A program made the translations under genes and the position numbers. From Cloacibacillus porcorum (lineage in GTDB: Bacteria; Synergistota; Synergistia; Synergistales; Synergistaceae): a stretch of 64,000 nt of DNA. Position 1 is the stretch's first letter, and every line of letters begins with the position of its first letter. Where the stretch lies: NCBI RefSeq assembly GCF_001701045.1, contig NZ_CP016757.1, positions 2,754,219-2,818,218 on the forward strand, in the 5' to 3' direction. Positions 34,618-42,669 of the stretch are shown here, piece after piece. Below the pieces are notes generated by a model that worked only from the letters and a program-made list of their open reading frames with translations, had not been told where the DNA came from and ran no database searches.

Positions 34618-35529
34618 CTACTCTTCCCAGCTGAATATTTTGCATTTTTTACCGCTGCGCTCTACTATCACCCGATAATTTCTTGTATTGCCAACTTTGT
34701 CTTTAACATTCATCTCAAGCAGAAAATGCGTGCTTTCAAAACCAATGACATTCGCCAGCTTCGTCGCCACCGCCGCGGGAAATCCCGGCAGGCGTTTCAG
34801 ATCTTCCATACTCGTGAGCGGTGAGATAAGCCGCTGCGCCGCGATATCCTGAGCGTGTGCGAGGGAGAGTCCGTCGTCTAGTTTCTCGATCACCTCAGGC
34901 GCGGCGACGTTTATATTTATCTTCTGGCCTCCGGGAACGGTAAGATACCTCGCCAGTCCGCCAGGATGCTCATTGTCGCCCCACAGCACCTTGTCATTGA
35001 TCTCCGGCATCGCCTTAAACTCGTTAAGATCCGAGACAAGCCGGTTGATATTGCCGTCACGCTCCGCCCCGCCAAGCTTCTGGTTTTTATCCTTATCAAT
35101 AAAGTCAAGCACCGGCGCCGCGAGCTCCGCGTGCTCTAATTCCTCCCAGATCGCGTCCCACGCGGTCTCATATTCCGAACGGAGGGTAACTCCGTCGGGA
35201 AGTAAAAGCCCATTCACAGATATTCTATCATTTAACGGCGTAATTCGAATGGAAATATCATAATCTCCGATCTCAATTTTCGTCCGCTGTCCCGGAGCGT
35301 AGAGCGGCTCGGTGAAACCGTCGTATTTATTGTCGTCGGCGGCGATCTTCCGTCCGATGACTCCCACCGCGATCTCGGCGGCGTTGCGGCATTTAAGTAT
35401 ATTCTCGCGCGTCGACACCCGCCGCGCCTCGGTGCGCGCGAACCAGGCGAAGGCCGTCGCCGAGGTTAGAAGCAGCGTCGTGGAGAGCAGAACGGAGACG
35501 AGGATGAAGCCGCTACTTCTCTGCCGCAT
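34618..35529 (-). CDS. gspK: Minor pseudopilin GspK
   Basis: 303 residues. A prepilin-type N-terminus (RSSGFILVSVLLSTTLLLTSATAFAW) with Phe after the Gly but no Glu at mature position 5, which is characteristic of GspK. The large globular insert and helix-hairpin-helix-like segment (LISPLTSMEDLKRLPGFPAAVATKLA) are typical of T2SSK. It caps the pseudopilus with GspI and GspJ. It overlaps gspJ by 17 bases. Confidence 0.88.
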   Translation of the reverse strand: MRQRSSGFILVSVLLSTTLLLTSATAFAWFARTEARRVSTRENILKCRNAAEIAVGVIGRKIAADDNKYDGFTEPLYAPGQRTKIEIGDYDISIRITPLNDRISVNGLLLPDGVTLRSEYETAWDAIWEELEHAELAAPVLDFIDKDKNQKLGGAERDGNINRLVSDLNEFKAMPEINDKVLWGDNEHPGGLARYLTVPGGQKININVAAPEVIEKLDDGLSLAHAQDIAAQRLISPLTSMEDLKRLPGFPAAVATKLANVIGFESTHFLLEMNVKDKVGNTRNYRVIVERSGKKCKIFSWEE

Positions 35530-36181
35530 TGGGAAACCTCTCAGTGTGCGAATAAGTGCCCTCTTTGGTGATGATCTCGGTCTTCAGAAGATTCGGGAGC
35601 TTTCCGTCATACTCCTGGGCCCATTTGTTCCCCTGCCATACATAGAATTTCACGCCAACCGCGTCGGCAAGCATAAGCTTCGCCACTTTAGGGTCGAGCT
35701 CGTCGGTGTTGACATCCATCGGCGACTCCGGCTCCGAGGCGGAGCGTCCGGAGATATCCCCCGATACGGTGGACTTTGATGGAACGTTGGCAAGCACCCA
35801 GCGGTAGAGTCCGGGCTTCGCGTTATTGAGGACACCCTTCGTCACGATCTTATAGACCACGACGCCGACATTTTTACCCTCGTACTTGGGAGCGGCGCTC
35901 CACATCACTAGACGGTCGTCGGCCTCGGTCGAAAAACCGCTCTTATGGATGATCTTAAAGGTTGAAAAAGAGGGGTTGGGAATGACGCGGCGGATATCGG
36001 AATATATCCTGTCCACCGCGGCGGCGGTGTTGTGAGAGCTACCCCACCGCCGCTGCGCCTCTTCCAGCGAACGAATCGTAAATACAAGCGGGGCGAGGGC
36101 GGCGGCGGCTATAATGCCGACCAGCCCCACTACGAGCATTATTTCGATGAGAGTAAATCCCGGGCTGACGCCGCGCCTCAT
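35513..36181 (-). CDS. gspJ: Minor pseudopilin GspJ-like
   Basis: 222 residues from ATG 36181. A short leader, prepilin site SPG/FTLIEIM with Glu5, a hydrophobic helix (LVVGLVGIIAAAALAPLVF) and a beta-rich domain. The early block AAAVDRIYSDIRRVIPNP fits GspJ. The ATG is one base past the stop of the membrane ligase gene and has no good ribosome site, so translation probably depends on coupling. An in-frame ATG at 36250 would overlap that gene by 68 bases and is rejected. Confidence 0.78.
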   Translation of the reverse strand: MRRGVSPGFTLIEIMLVVGLVGIIAAAALAPLVFTIRSLEEAQRRWGSSHNTAAAVDRIYSDIRRVIPNPSFSTFKIIHKSGFSTEADDRLVMWSAAPKYEGKNVGVVVYKIVTKGVLNNAKPGLYRWVLANVPSKSTVSGDISGRSASEPESPMDVNTDELDPKVAKLMLADAVGVKFYVWQGNKWAQEYDGKLPNLLKTEIITKEGTYSHTERFPNAAEK

Positions 36182-36182
36182 C

Positions 36183-38018
36183 CTATTTTGAGAGCGGCCC
36201 CGCGTCGCCCGAAACGACTCGGTATTCCGAGGGGTGCAGATACCGCACAAGTTCGGAGAGCAGCGCCTGGTTTCCCGTACGCTGCGCCAGATTTATCAGC
36301 TCAAGCAGCTGCTTTGCCTGCGGCCTGGTCTTAAAGCTCCGATAGAGCTGCTCGATGCCGGCGGCAAGGTCCTCCGGCTTCTTCGTGACGTTTGCCACGG
36401 CAAGCAGATGATAGGCCAGCTGTTCGTTTGCCTCGTCCCTGCCCATCAGGCTATGCCGCGCCTCGTCTATGCGGTAGCGCTGCAGAGAAGCGCTGTTCGT
36501 CAGCGAGGCAGCGCGCAGATACTTATCGGCGCGGCAGCCCGAATAGAGGAAGATCATCCCCATCACGGCGACCGCCGCCATAAAAAACCCAAGAAGCCGA
36601 TAGATGAAGCCGTGGCTGATCTCGCTGAATTTAGCCGAGAGCGGCAGCAGCTGCCGGTTGGCGACCGCAAAGGCCAGCGACAGCCAAATGACATTCTCTA
36701 TCCGGTGGAACGGACGGCTGAATATAGCGTCGAACCAAATCAGATAGACGAAGGCGCAGCCCCACATCGCGGCATAGGAGAGATCCTTTTTCCGCGTCAG
36801 CGCGCGAATAAAGCTCCATATCCACCAGAGAGCCGCCCCCAGCAGGATCAGCGTCCCGAAAAGGCCGAATTCCGCCATCCACTGCAGATACTCGTTGTGG
36901 GCCCAGTAGGTAAACTGCCACTTCATCTCCGGATGGTCTTTGAAGGCATCTCGCTGCCCGTCGAGGTAATGCCACTTATAATGGCCGAGCCCCACGCCCG
37001 CGATTGGATGTTCCTTGACCACATTCCAGCTCGTGAGCCATATCTCGCGGCGCGCGCCGAAGTTGGCGGTGTTCAAAAGCATGTCGGAGGTTTTGTTTAT
37101 CAGCGCATAGGCGCGGCTCCAGCCGAAGTAGCCCATACAGATGTTGACGACGAGCATCACGGCGACCAGCAGCGCGGCAAAGCCGACATTTTTCAGCAGC
37201 TTCCGCGGCTTGCAGTTCCAGATGATGACCGAGAGGATTATCGTCCCCGTCATTAGCGAGAGCATTCCCGCGCGCGTCGTCGAATTCCAGAGCCCCCACG
37301 AGTTGAAGGCCAGCATGACAAGGTTGGCGTACTTCATATTCCGGTATTTTTTCGGCTCGGCTTCGGAGAACTGCGAATATACCATATGGAGGAAGATGCC
37401 GTTCATCGCGGCCATCGCCATCCAGAGGCCGAACATCTCCTGCTGTCCCGTATTGCCGATATAGTTACCCGGCACGTTCATGATGAACCAGAAGGGGCCG
37501 TTCATATCCCGGATCAGCAGCTCGGCGAAGACGATGTTCACCGCCGCGTTGAGATTCGCGCACCAGAGCAGACAGCGCAGCGCCTTTTCTCCGGTAAAGA
37601 GGTTGTAACAGAAAATATAGGCGGCGAGCAGCGTCGCGAAGAAAAACCACTCCTTCATATAGGTGGAAAGGGCAAAGATATCGGCCCACAGAGGCTGCAG
37701 CGAGACAAAGGCCAGCAGCGAAAACCATACGCCGCCGAAGATATCAAGGCGGAAGCCGGTACGCTCCGCGCCGTAGAGGGCGAGAATGGCGCCGCCGATC
37801 AGCGATATCAGCGCGACAGGCACCATCGCCCAGGCCCATTTCATTATATGGAGCGTATCGAACCAGCTCACACCCGAGAATATCAGGTTCGGCAGCGCAA
37901 GCGAGACGAAAATCAGCGGATAAAATATCCACCGCGGCACCAACGATACGGGGCCGCCGTCAAGCAGTCCCCACGAGAATTTACTCTCCGTAGTTCTCTT
38001 CTTATTCGATGTTTTCAC
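36183..38018 (-). CDS. O-antigen-ligase-like membrane protein heading the type II secretion operon (possible protein O-glycosyltransferase)
   Basis: 611 residues with about 11 transmembrane helices (about 30-455). The large periplasmic loop has GVGLGHYKWHYLDGQ and WAHNEYLQWMAEFG, the His-containing block shared by WaaL, Wzy and PglL/PilO oligosaccharyltransferases (PF04932). A helical, TPR-like region of about 110 residues follows (490-611). It is separate from the LPS cluster and sits in the T2SS operon, one base from gspJ. In known systems the PglL/PilO members glycosylate pilins. That role here is inference; ligase or polymerase activity on a lipid-linked glycan is possible. GTG start with AAGGTGA upstream. 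Confidence 0.78.
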   Translation of the reverse strand: MKTSNKKRTTESKFSWGLLDGGPVSLVPRWIFYPLIFVSLALPNLIFSGVSWFDTLHIMKWAWAMVPVALISLIGGAILALYGAERTGFRLDIFGGVWFSLLAFVSLQPLWADIFALSTYMKEWFFFATLLAAYIFCYNLFTGEKALRCLLWCANLNAAVNIVFAELLIRDMNGPFWFIMNVPGNYIGNTGQQEMFGLWMAMAAMNGIFLHMVYSQFSEAEPKKYRNMKYANLVMLAFNSWGLWNSTTRAGMLSLMTGTIILSVIIWNCKPRKLLKNVGFAALLVAVMLVVNICMGYFGWSRAYALINKTSDMLLNTANFGARREIWLTSWNVVKEHPIAGVGLGHYKWHYLDGQRDAFKDHPEMKWQFTYWAHNEYLQWMAEFGLFGTLILLGAALWWIWSFIRALTRKKDLSYAAMWGCAFVYLIWFDAIFSRPFHRIENVIWLSLAFAVANRQLLPLSAKFSEISHGFIYRLLGFFMAAVAVMGMIFLYSGCRADKYLRAASLTNSASLQRYRIDEARHSLMGRDEANEQLAYHLLAVANVTKKPEDLAAGIEQLYRSFKTRPQAKQLLELINLAQRTGNQALLSELVRYLHPSEYRVVSGDAGPLSK

Positions 38019-38063
38019 CAGGAATCACCTTTTTTCGCCGCGCCGCACATTGGCGGACACAGC

Positions 38064-39416
38064 TTAATATCCGCTGCTGTAGCCGTTTTCGAACCGCGCG
38101 AATTCGCGGAAGAATACCAGATCGACCTTTCCGGTGGGACCGTTGCGGTTCTTCGCAACTATTACCTCCGCCGTCGCGTCGTTCGTATCGTTCTCCTGTG
38201 CGTAATAGGCCTCGCGGTAGAGAAAGATGACCATGTCGGCGTCCTGCTCTATCGCGCCGCTTTCGCGCAGGTCGGAGAGCTGCGGCTTCTTCTTGTCGCG
38301 CTTTTCAACGTCGCGCGAAAGCTGCGAAAGCGCGAGCACCGGCACCTTGAATTCGCGCGCGATACTCTTCAGCGTGCGCGAGATCTCCGAGACCTCCTGG
38401 GTACGGTTCTCAATCCGCCGCGCCGCGTGCATCAGCTGGAGGTAGTCTACGACGATGAGGCCGCGTCCCTCGCCGTATTTCGCAAAGAAACGGCGGCAGC
38501 GCCCGCGCAGCTCCATCGTGTTCAGCGGCGAGCTGTCGTCGATAAAGACTGGGCTCTTCTCGATCGCCGCCGCGGCGTCTTTCAGCCGCTTCCACTGTTC
38601 GTTCTGCTGGCGTTTAGTCTCGAAGAGAGCCCTGAGATTGACCTTCGCCTCCGAGGAGAGCATTCGCTGCACTATCTGCTCCGCCGACATTTCAAGGCTG
38701 AAAATAAGGACGGGAATATTCTCCTGCATCGCCGCGTACTGCGCGATGTTTATCGCGAAGGCCGTCTTTCCCATCGATGGACGCGCCGCCAGTATATAAA
38801 GCCCGCCCGGCTGCAGGCCGGCGGACATGCTGTCAAAATCTTTGAATCCGGAGGGAACGCCCGTGACGGCCAGCCCTCCGGCGAGACGTTTTTCAATATC
38901 GGCCATCGCCGAGACCAGCACTTCGCGCGTGGAGCGTATGTTGGTGGTCTTCCCCGTGCGCGCGATCTCGAATACCCGCTGCTCCGCGGTCTCAAGCGCG
39001 TCGTCCACCTCGATGTCCTCGCTGAAGCCTAGACGCGAGATATCGCTGCCGACGACGATGAGCGAACGGTGTATCGACTTGTCGCGCACGATGCCGATAT
39101 GATATTCGATATTGGCCGTCGTCGTCACCGATTCCATCAGAGAGGCGATAAAGGATATTCCGCCGAGGCGCTCCTCAAGACTCTGCTTTTTTATCTCGTC
39201 GCGAAAGGTGAGAGAGTCGACGGCGACGTTGCGCGAGGCCATCGACTCCATCACCTCAAAGGCCTTGCGGTGGCGCGGGTCGTAAAAATCCTCGGATGAC
39301 AGCCCCTCCATGACGGCGGTCAGCGCCTCCGAGTCAAGAAGACACGAGCCAAGGACAGACCTCTCTGCCTCAAGGTTGAACGGCGGTATTCTGTCTATGG
39401 CGCTGTTGTTCTCCAA
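38064..39416 (-). CDS. dnaB: Replicative DNA helicase DnaB
   Basis: 450 residues. The N-terminal DnaB domain (PPFNLEAERSVLGSCLLDSEAL, about 9-110), a linker, then the RecA-like ATPase with Walker A (ARPSMGKTAFAINIAQ), FSLEMSAEQIVQRML, Walker B (LIVVDYLQLMH) and the C-terminal ESGAIEQDADMVIFLYR. It loads as a hexamer at the fork and binds primase. The start is 3 bases after the rplI stop. rplI-dnaB is a common arrangement. The first T2SS-operon gene starts 45 bases downstream on the same strand. Confidence 0.97.
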   Translation of the reverse strand: MENNSAIDRIPPFNLEAERSVLGSCLLDSEALTAVMEGLSSEDFYDPRHRKAFEVMESMASRNVAVDSLTFRDEIKKQSLEERLGGISFIASLMESVTTTANIEYHIGIVRDKSIHRSLIVVGSDISRLGFSEDIEVDDALETAEQRVFEIARTGKTTNIRSTREVLVSAMADIEKRLAGGLAVTGVPSGFKDFDSMSAGLQPGGLYILAARPSMGKTAFAINIAQYAAMQENIPVLIFSLEMSAEQIVQRMLSSEAKVNLRALFETKRQQNEQWKRLKDAAAAIEKSPVFIDDSSPLNTMELRGRCRRFFAKYGEGRGLIVVDYLQLMHAARRIENRTQEVSEISRTLKSIAREFKVPVLALSQLSRDVEKRDKKKPQLSDLRESGAIEQDADMVIFLYREAYYAQENDTNDATAEVIVAKNRNGPTGKVDLVFFREFARFENGYSSGY

Positions 39417-39419
39417 AAC

Positions 39420-39866
39420 TTATTCAGTCTCCACCTTAAGCGTCATCTCCGCCTCGATGCCGGGATAGAGCTTTATCCTGAAGGTGTACGAGCCGGCCTG
39501 CTTGATAGACTCGTCAAGCTTGATATCTTTTTTATCGATGTTTACCATGAACTGGGCCGACAGCGCCTCGGCGACCTGCGCTGAGGTGACGCTGCCAAAG
39601 AGCTTTCCGCCCTCTCCCGCGCTGACCTTTACGGAGACAAGCTTACCGCCAAGTTTTTTCTTCGTATCCTCCGCGGCCTTCTGACGCTTGTCGTCGCGCG
39701 CCTTCTGCGTCTTCTGGAACTCCTGATACTCGCGCATCCTTCCCGGCGTAGCCTCCTCGGCGAGCCCGCGCCCGATGAGGAAGTTGCGTCCGTAGCCGTC
39801 GGAGACCTCGATCAGCTCTCCCTTTTTACCGACCTTCGCGACATCCTGCTTTAAAATTACTTTCAT
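39420..39866 (-). CDS. rplI: 50S ribosomal protein L9
   Basis: 148 residues with the L9 layout: the N-terminal RNA-binding domain (KVILKQDVAKVGKKGELIEVSDGYGRNFL, ending in GLAEEAT), a long connecting helix (about 42-76) and the C-terminal domain (GKLFGSVTSAQVAEAL, IKQAGSYTFRIKLYPGIEAEM). The length is usual. Two bases separate it from the DUF2232 gene and three from dnaB. Confidence 0.98.
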   Translation of the reverse strand: MKVILKQDVAKVGKKGELIEVSDGYGRNFLIGRGLAEEATPGRMREYQEFQKTQKARDDKRQKAAEDTKKKLGGKLVSVKVSAGEGGKLFGSVTSAQVAEALSAQFMVNIDKKDIKLDESIKQAGSYTFRIKLYPGIEAEMTLKVETE

Positions 39867-39868
39867 TT

Positions 39869-40822
39869 CTATTTCCTCCTTAATTTAATACGCCTGCGTA
39901 AATCGTACCATATATCAAAGATACCGATCATCGACAGCACATACGAGACCGGGGCGAAAAAGGCGCAGAAGAGCGTCAATATCACCCTGAGCGCCTTGTT
40001 CACCTTGTAGGCGCTCATAAAATACCAGAGCAGCGAGAGACCCTCAACGAGGAATATCCCGCGCAGCACCTCCATGAGGTTCAGCGAAAGCATCCGGTAG
40101 AGGCCGTCGTCGGGAAAGGCCTTGGAGGCCATATCAAGAATGAGCGCCGCGAGCAGCGCCCAGAATATATTCTTAGGAAAACGCCAGTGGACGAAGGGCG
40201 GCAGCGCCGGCAGCTTCACGCCTCCGGCCCGCTTGAAATAGAGCCGCGTCAGCACATAGCCCATCATAGTATCCGCCGCGGCGAAGAGTATCAGCATCGC
40301 GGGCATCATCAGCGAAACGGTCTGCGCCATCGTCTCCACATATTCATTAACGCTCTCCGGCGAGACGGAAACCCCTCCCTGTGAAAGAGCCGCCGAGACG
40401 GAGGCCGCCAATCCCTGCGCCGCCTCCGGCGTCATCATGAAGGGATTGACTCCGGCTGCATAGTGAAATCCCCCCATCATCAGCATCTTCACCGCCAGCG
40501 AGGCAAGCAGCGCGAAGATGACATAGTCCGCACCGCTGCGGATCTTGATCATCAGGATGCCCATCAAAAGGCCGAGCAGCGCAAATTCACAGGTATATAG
40601 AAAGGCCGATACCGGCCCCATAATGACATAGACAAAGAGAGTCCCGAAGACGGCCCCCAACGTGCCCTCGCGCACACCCTGCCGGCAGACGAGGATCATC
40701 AGCGGCACCGGCGCGGCCAAAATTATCAGCGGCGACAGGAAGGCAATCTCAATGCCAGCCATAAACATAAGGACGCTCAGCAATATCCAGAAAAACCATT
40801 CAAAAATAACTTTACCCTTCAC
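39869..40822 (-). CDS. DUF2232/YybS-family polytopic membrane protein
   Basis: 317 residues with about eight transmembrane helices. The opening FEWFFWILLSVLMFMAGIEIAFLSPLIILAAPVPLMIL, the LLGLLMGILMIKIRSG helix and the C-terminal LSLLWYFMSAYKVNKALRVILTL fit DUF2232 (YybS). That family is often found between rpsR and rplI, as here. Start GTG 40822 is chosen because GGAGG lies six bases upstream; the longer frame has none. The function is unknown; an ECF-type substrate-binding role has been suggested by fold for relatives, which is not shown here. Confidence 0.85.
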   Translation of the reverse strand: MKGKVIFEWFFWILLSVLMFMAGIEIAFLSPLIILAAPVPLMILVCRQGVREGTLGAVFGTLFVYVIMGPVSAFLYTCEFALLGLLMGILMIKIRSGADYVIFALLASLAVKMLMMGGFHYAAGVNPFMMTPEAAQGLAASVSAALSQGGVSVSPESVNEYVETMAQTVSLMMPAMLILFAAADTMMGYVLTRLYFKRAGGVKLPALPPFVHWRFPKNIFWALLAALILDMASKAFPDDGLYRMLSLNLMEVLRGIFLVEGLSLLWYFMSAYKVNKALRVILTLFCAFFAPVSYVLSMIGIFDIWYDLRRRIKLRRK

Positions 40823-41021
40823 GTCAGACCTCCGCCAGTTTTTATCAAAAAGAGAGCCGCAGACTCCCACATATTATAACAGCAGTTAAAAGAATTGTAG
40901 GGGCCCGCAGGCGACATCTTCCCGAATATCGCACGATAAACAGCCCTTCCACATCGGCTTCAGCGATGAAAACCATAAGTCTCAAAGACAAACAGTCTTT
41001 TATGATTTACATGATAATAGG

Positions 41022-41150
41022 AAAATCGGCGTGAAGAAGTGCTGTAGGCTAAATAAGCCGGTCCCTGAGTACCGGAGCCGTATTGTTCATACGGCGAGGA
41101 CACTCAGGGGCCGGCTTATGACGCATACGGCGCTTATTCGCGCCGATTTT
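41022..41150 (-). repeat. Nested palindromic element between rpsR and DUF2232-rplI
   Basis: Three inverted repeats lie inside one another. The outer stem is a perfect 10 bp (AAAATCGGCG 41022-41031, complement 41141-41150). The middle stem is 18 bp with one mismatch (41053-41070 with 41102-41119; ATAAGCCGGTCCCTGAGT). The inner one is a perfect 7 bp hairpin (GCCGTAT 41077-41083, ATACGGC 41089-41095). A further ATACGGC is at 41125-41131. The right outer arm touches the rpsR stop. On the minus strand the element ends in GATTTTCC, so it may act as a terminator or attenuator. Its size and nesting also suggest a MITE-like insertion. Confidence 0.6.
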
Positions 41151-41388
41151 AGTCGGATGTGAAGGGCAGCAGCGCGATAAGCCTCGCGCGCTTGATCGCG
41201 CGCGTCAGCTGGCGCTGGTGCTTCGCACATGTACCAGTTACGCGGCGGGGGATTATCTTGCTGCGTTCCGTTATATATTTCTTAAGTTTGTCTATTTCTT
41301 TGTAATCGATGTGCTCGACTTTATCTACGCAGAAATGGCATACCTTCGGCCTGCGCTTGCGGCGCTTGCGGTTGAATGCGTTTTCCAT
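41149..41388 (-). CDS. rpsR: 30S ribosomal protein S18, zinc-ribbon form
   Basis: 79 residues. [23 protein letters not shown] and [25 protein letters not shown] are the S18 signature. Cys at CHFC together with the Cys and His of CAKH give four possible zinc ligands, the C-plus type. Many genomes carry the Cys-free paralogue instead or as well. It forms the rpsF-ssb-rpsR run, 20 bases after ssb. Confidence 0.97.
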   Translation of the reverse strand: MENAFNRKRRKRRPKVCHFCVDKVEHIDYKEIDKLKKYITERSKIIPRRVTGTCAKHQRQLTRAIKRARLIALLPFTSD

Positions 41389-41408
41389 TGCCTATCCACC
41401 TCTTTCTA

Positions 41409-41966
41409 CTAGAACGGTATCTCTACATCTCCTGATGAATCAGGGCCTCCGAGCTCGGAAAAATCAAGCGGGAAATCATCCTCAAAGCCGGCCTCGCCTC
41501 TCAGGCTGCCCATATCGGGGGCCGCCATGGCGTCGGACTGCGGCTGCGGCGCGCGCCCGTAACCGGACTGCTGGCCTCCGCCGTAACTCTGCTGCTGATA
41601 ACCGCCGGAACCTTCATCTTCTCTGCGGCCTGAACTCAGAAGAACGATGTTCTCTGCTACGACCTCCGTGACCCAACGGTGCTGGCCTGTCTTGATGTCG
41701 TCGAAATCACGCACGGTGATCCTTCCTTCTACCAATACAGGACGCCCCTTCTTAAGATAACGCTCACAGATATCCGCAGAGGCGCCCCAGGCCACCACGG
41801 GAATAAAATCCGTATGGCTCTGAAGCTCGCCGGTGGCTTTGTTCTTCCACTGACGCCCTATGGCTACCGTAATGCGCGCCACCTTCTGTTTGTTGGGCGT
41901 AAATCTTACATCCGGATCGCGTGCCAGGTTGCCCATCAGCACTGTCCTGTTATATCCTCTGGACAT
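41409..41966 (-). CDS. ssb: Single-stranded DNA-binding protein
   Basis: 185 residues. The OB fold (about 1-110; NRTVLMGNLARDPDVRFTPNKQ, FIPVVAWGASADICERYLKKG) is followed by a Gly/Gln/Ser-rich linker (GGYQQQSYGGGQQSGYG) and an acidic tip ending in VEIPF, the site that binds partner proteins. It coats DNA at forks and in repair. ATG lies 5 bases after the rpsF stop with GAGGAG inside the rpsF end. Confidence 0.97.
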   Translation of the reverse strand: MSRGYNRTVLMGNLARDPDVRFTPNKQKVARITVAIGRQWKNKATGELQSHTDFIPVVAWGASADICERYLKKGRPVLVEGRITVRDFDDIKTGQHRWVTEVVAENIVLLSSGRREDEGSGGYQQQSYGGGQQSGYGRAPQPQSDAMAAPDMGSLRGEAGFEDDFPLDFSELGGPDSSGDVEIPF

Positions 41967-41971
41967 AAGAC

Positions 41972-42256
41972 CTACTTCTCCTCAAGGTTGACGACCATCT
42001 GCCGCACAACGTAAGGCTTGAGGCTAAGGAGACGTTCCATTTCCTTAACCTGCGCGGGGTCGAGCTTAAACGTGTAGAGAGTGTAAAAGCCCTCTAGCTG
42101 TTTGTCGATGGGGTAGGCAAAACGCTTTTTGCCCCAAAGGTCGATCTTCTCAACCTCTGCTCCCAATCCGCGCACGATCTCGGCCGTATCTTCGGAAACT
42201 GTCTTATGATCCTCGATATCAGCCTTAAATATTACAACCATTTCGTAAGACCGCAC
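41972..42256 (-). CDS. rpsF: 30S ribosomal protein S6
   Basis: 94 residues from GTG 42256. RSYEMVVIFKADI, AEVEKIDLWGKKRFAYPIDKQLEGFY and LLSLKPYVVRQMVV mark S6, which pairs with S18 on the 30S platform. A strong GGAGGTGA lies upstream of the GTG; the longer frame to 42334 runs past the promoter and is rejected. First gene of rpsF-ssb-rpsR. Confidence 0.96.
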   Translation of the reverse strand: MRSYEMVVIFKADIEDHKTVSEDTAEIVRGLGAEVEKIDLWGKKRFAYPIDKQLEGFYTLYTFKLDPAQVKEMERLLSLKPYVVRQMVVNLEEK

Positions 42257-42322
42257 GTACTTCACCTCCTCCCTTTGGACTCTGGCCTCTTCTATGGAAG
42301 AGACAGGGAAACACAATTCAGT

Positions 42323-42351
42323 ATTGTACTTCAAGCGGACCGCTATTGCAA
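42323..42351 (-). promoter_or_regulatory. Promoter of the rpsF-ssb-rpsR operon
   Basis: Minus-strand TTGCAA (42351-42346), 17 bases, TACAAT (42328-42323). The -35 lies in the last codons of the upstream ftsB-like gene. Transcription would start about 60 bases before the rpsF GTG. Confidence 0.6.
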
Positions 42352-42642
42352 GCTGTCCTTTGACGTTATCTCGATTTTGTAGATCCGGTCGCCGGACTGC
42401 ACCAGATTGAACTGCTCGGTGGCAAGACGCGCAATTCCCTCCGGGGTGCTGTAGTAGCGGATATCCTGCTTCAGCTTCTGGGTCTTACGCTCCTCTTTGA
42501 CCAGCTCTTCCATCCTGCCGTCGAGCGCGGAGGCAAGCACGTCAATCTTCTCGATCTCCTTGAAGAAGGAGGTCAAGAGCACCGCGATCATAAAGGTCAC
42601 CGCCGCTCCAAAGAGCACCCAGCGCAGTTTCGGCGCGTTCAT
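42343..42642 (-). CDS. FtsB/DivIC-family septum formation initiator
   Basis: 99 residues. A short cytosolic N-terminus, one transmembrane helix (about 8-27; VLFGAAVTFMIAVLLTSFF), a coiled coil (about 30-65) and the end block YYSTPEGIARLATEQFNLVQSGDRIYKI, typical of FtsB/DivIC. It would join FtsL and FtsQ at the divisome. It lies 27 bases after argS. FtsB and FtsL-like proteins can be hard to tell apart; the end block favours FtsB/DivIC. Confidence 0.85.
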   Translation of the reverse strand: MNAPKLRWVLFGAAVTFMIAVLLTSFFKEIEKIDVLASALDGRMEELVKEERKTQKLKQDIRYYSTPEGIARLATEQFNLVQSGDRIYKIEITSKDSLQ

Positions 42643-42669
42643 CTCAGAGACCGGGCTCTATCGCCAGCC

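Noticed and set aside
37386-39032. Long plus-strand frame (548 codons) across the membrane ligase and dnaB genes
   Set aside because: It is antisense to two clear genes, is Arg/Glu/His-rich as GC-rich shadow frames are, and has no domain or ribosome site.
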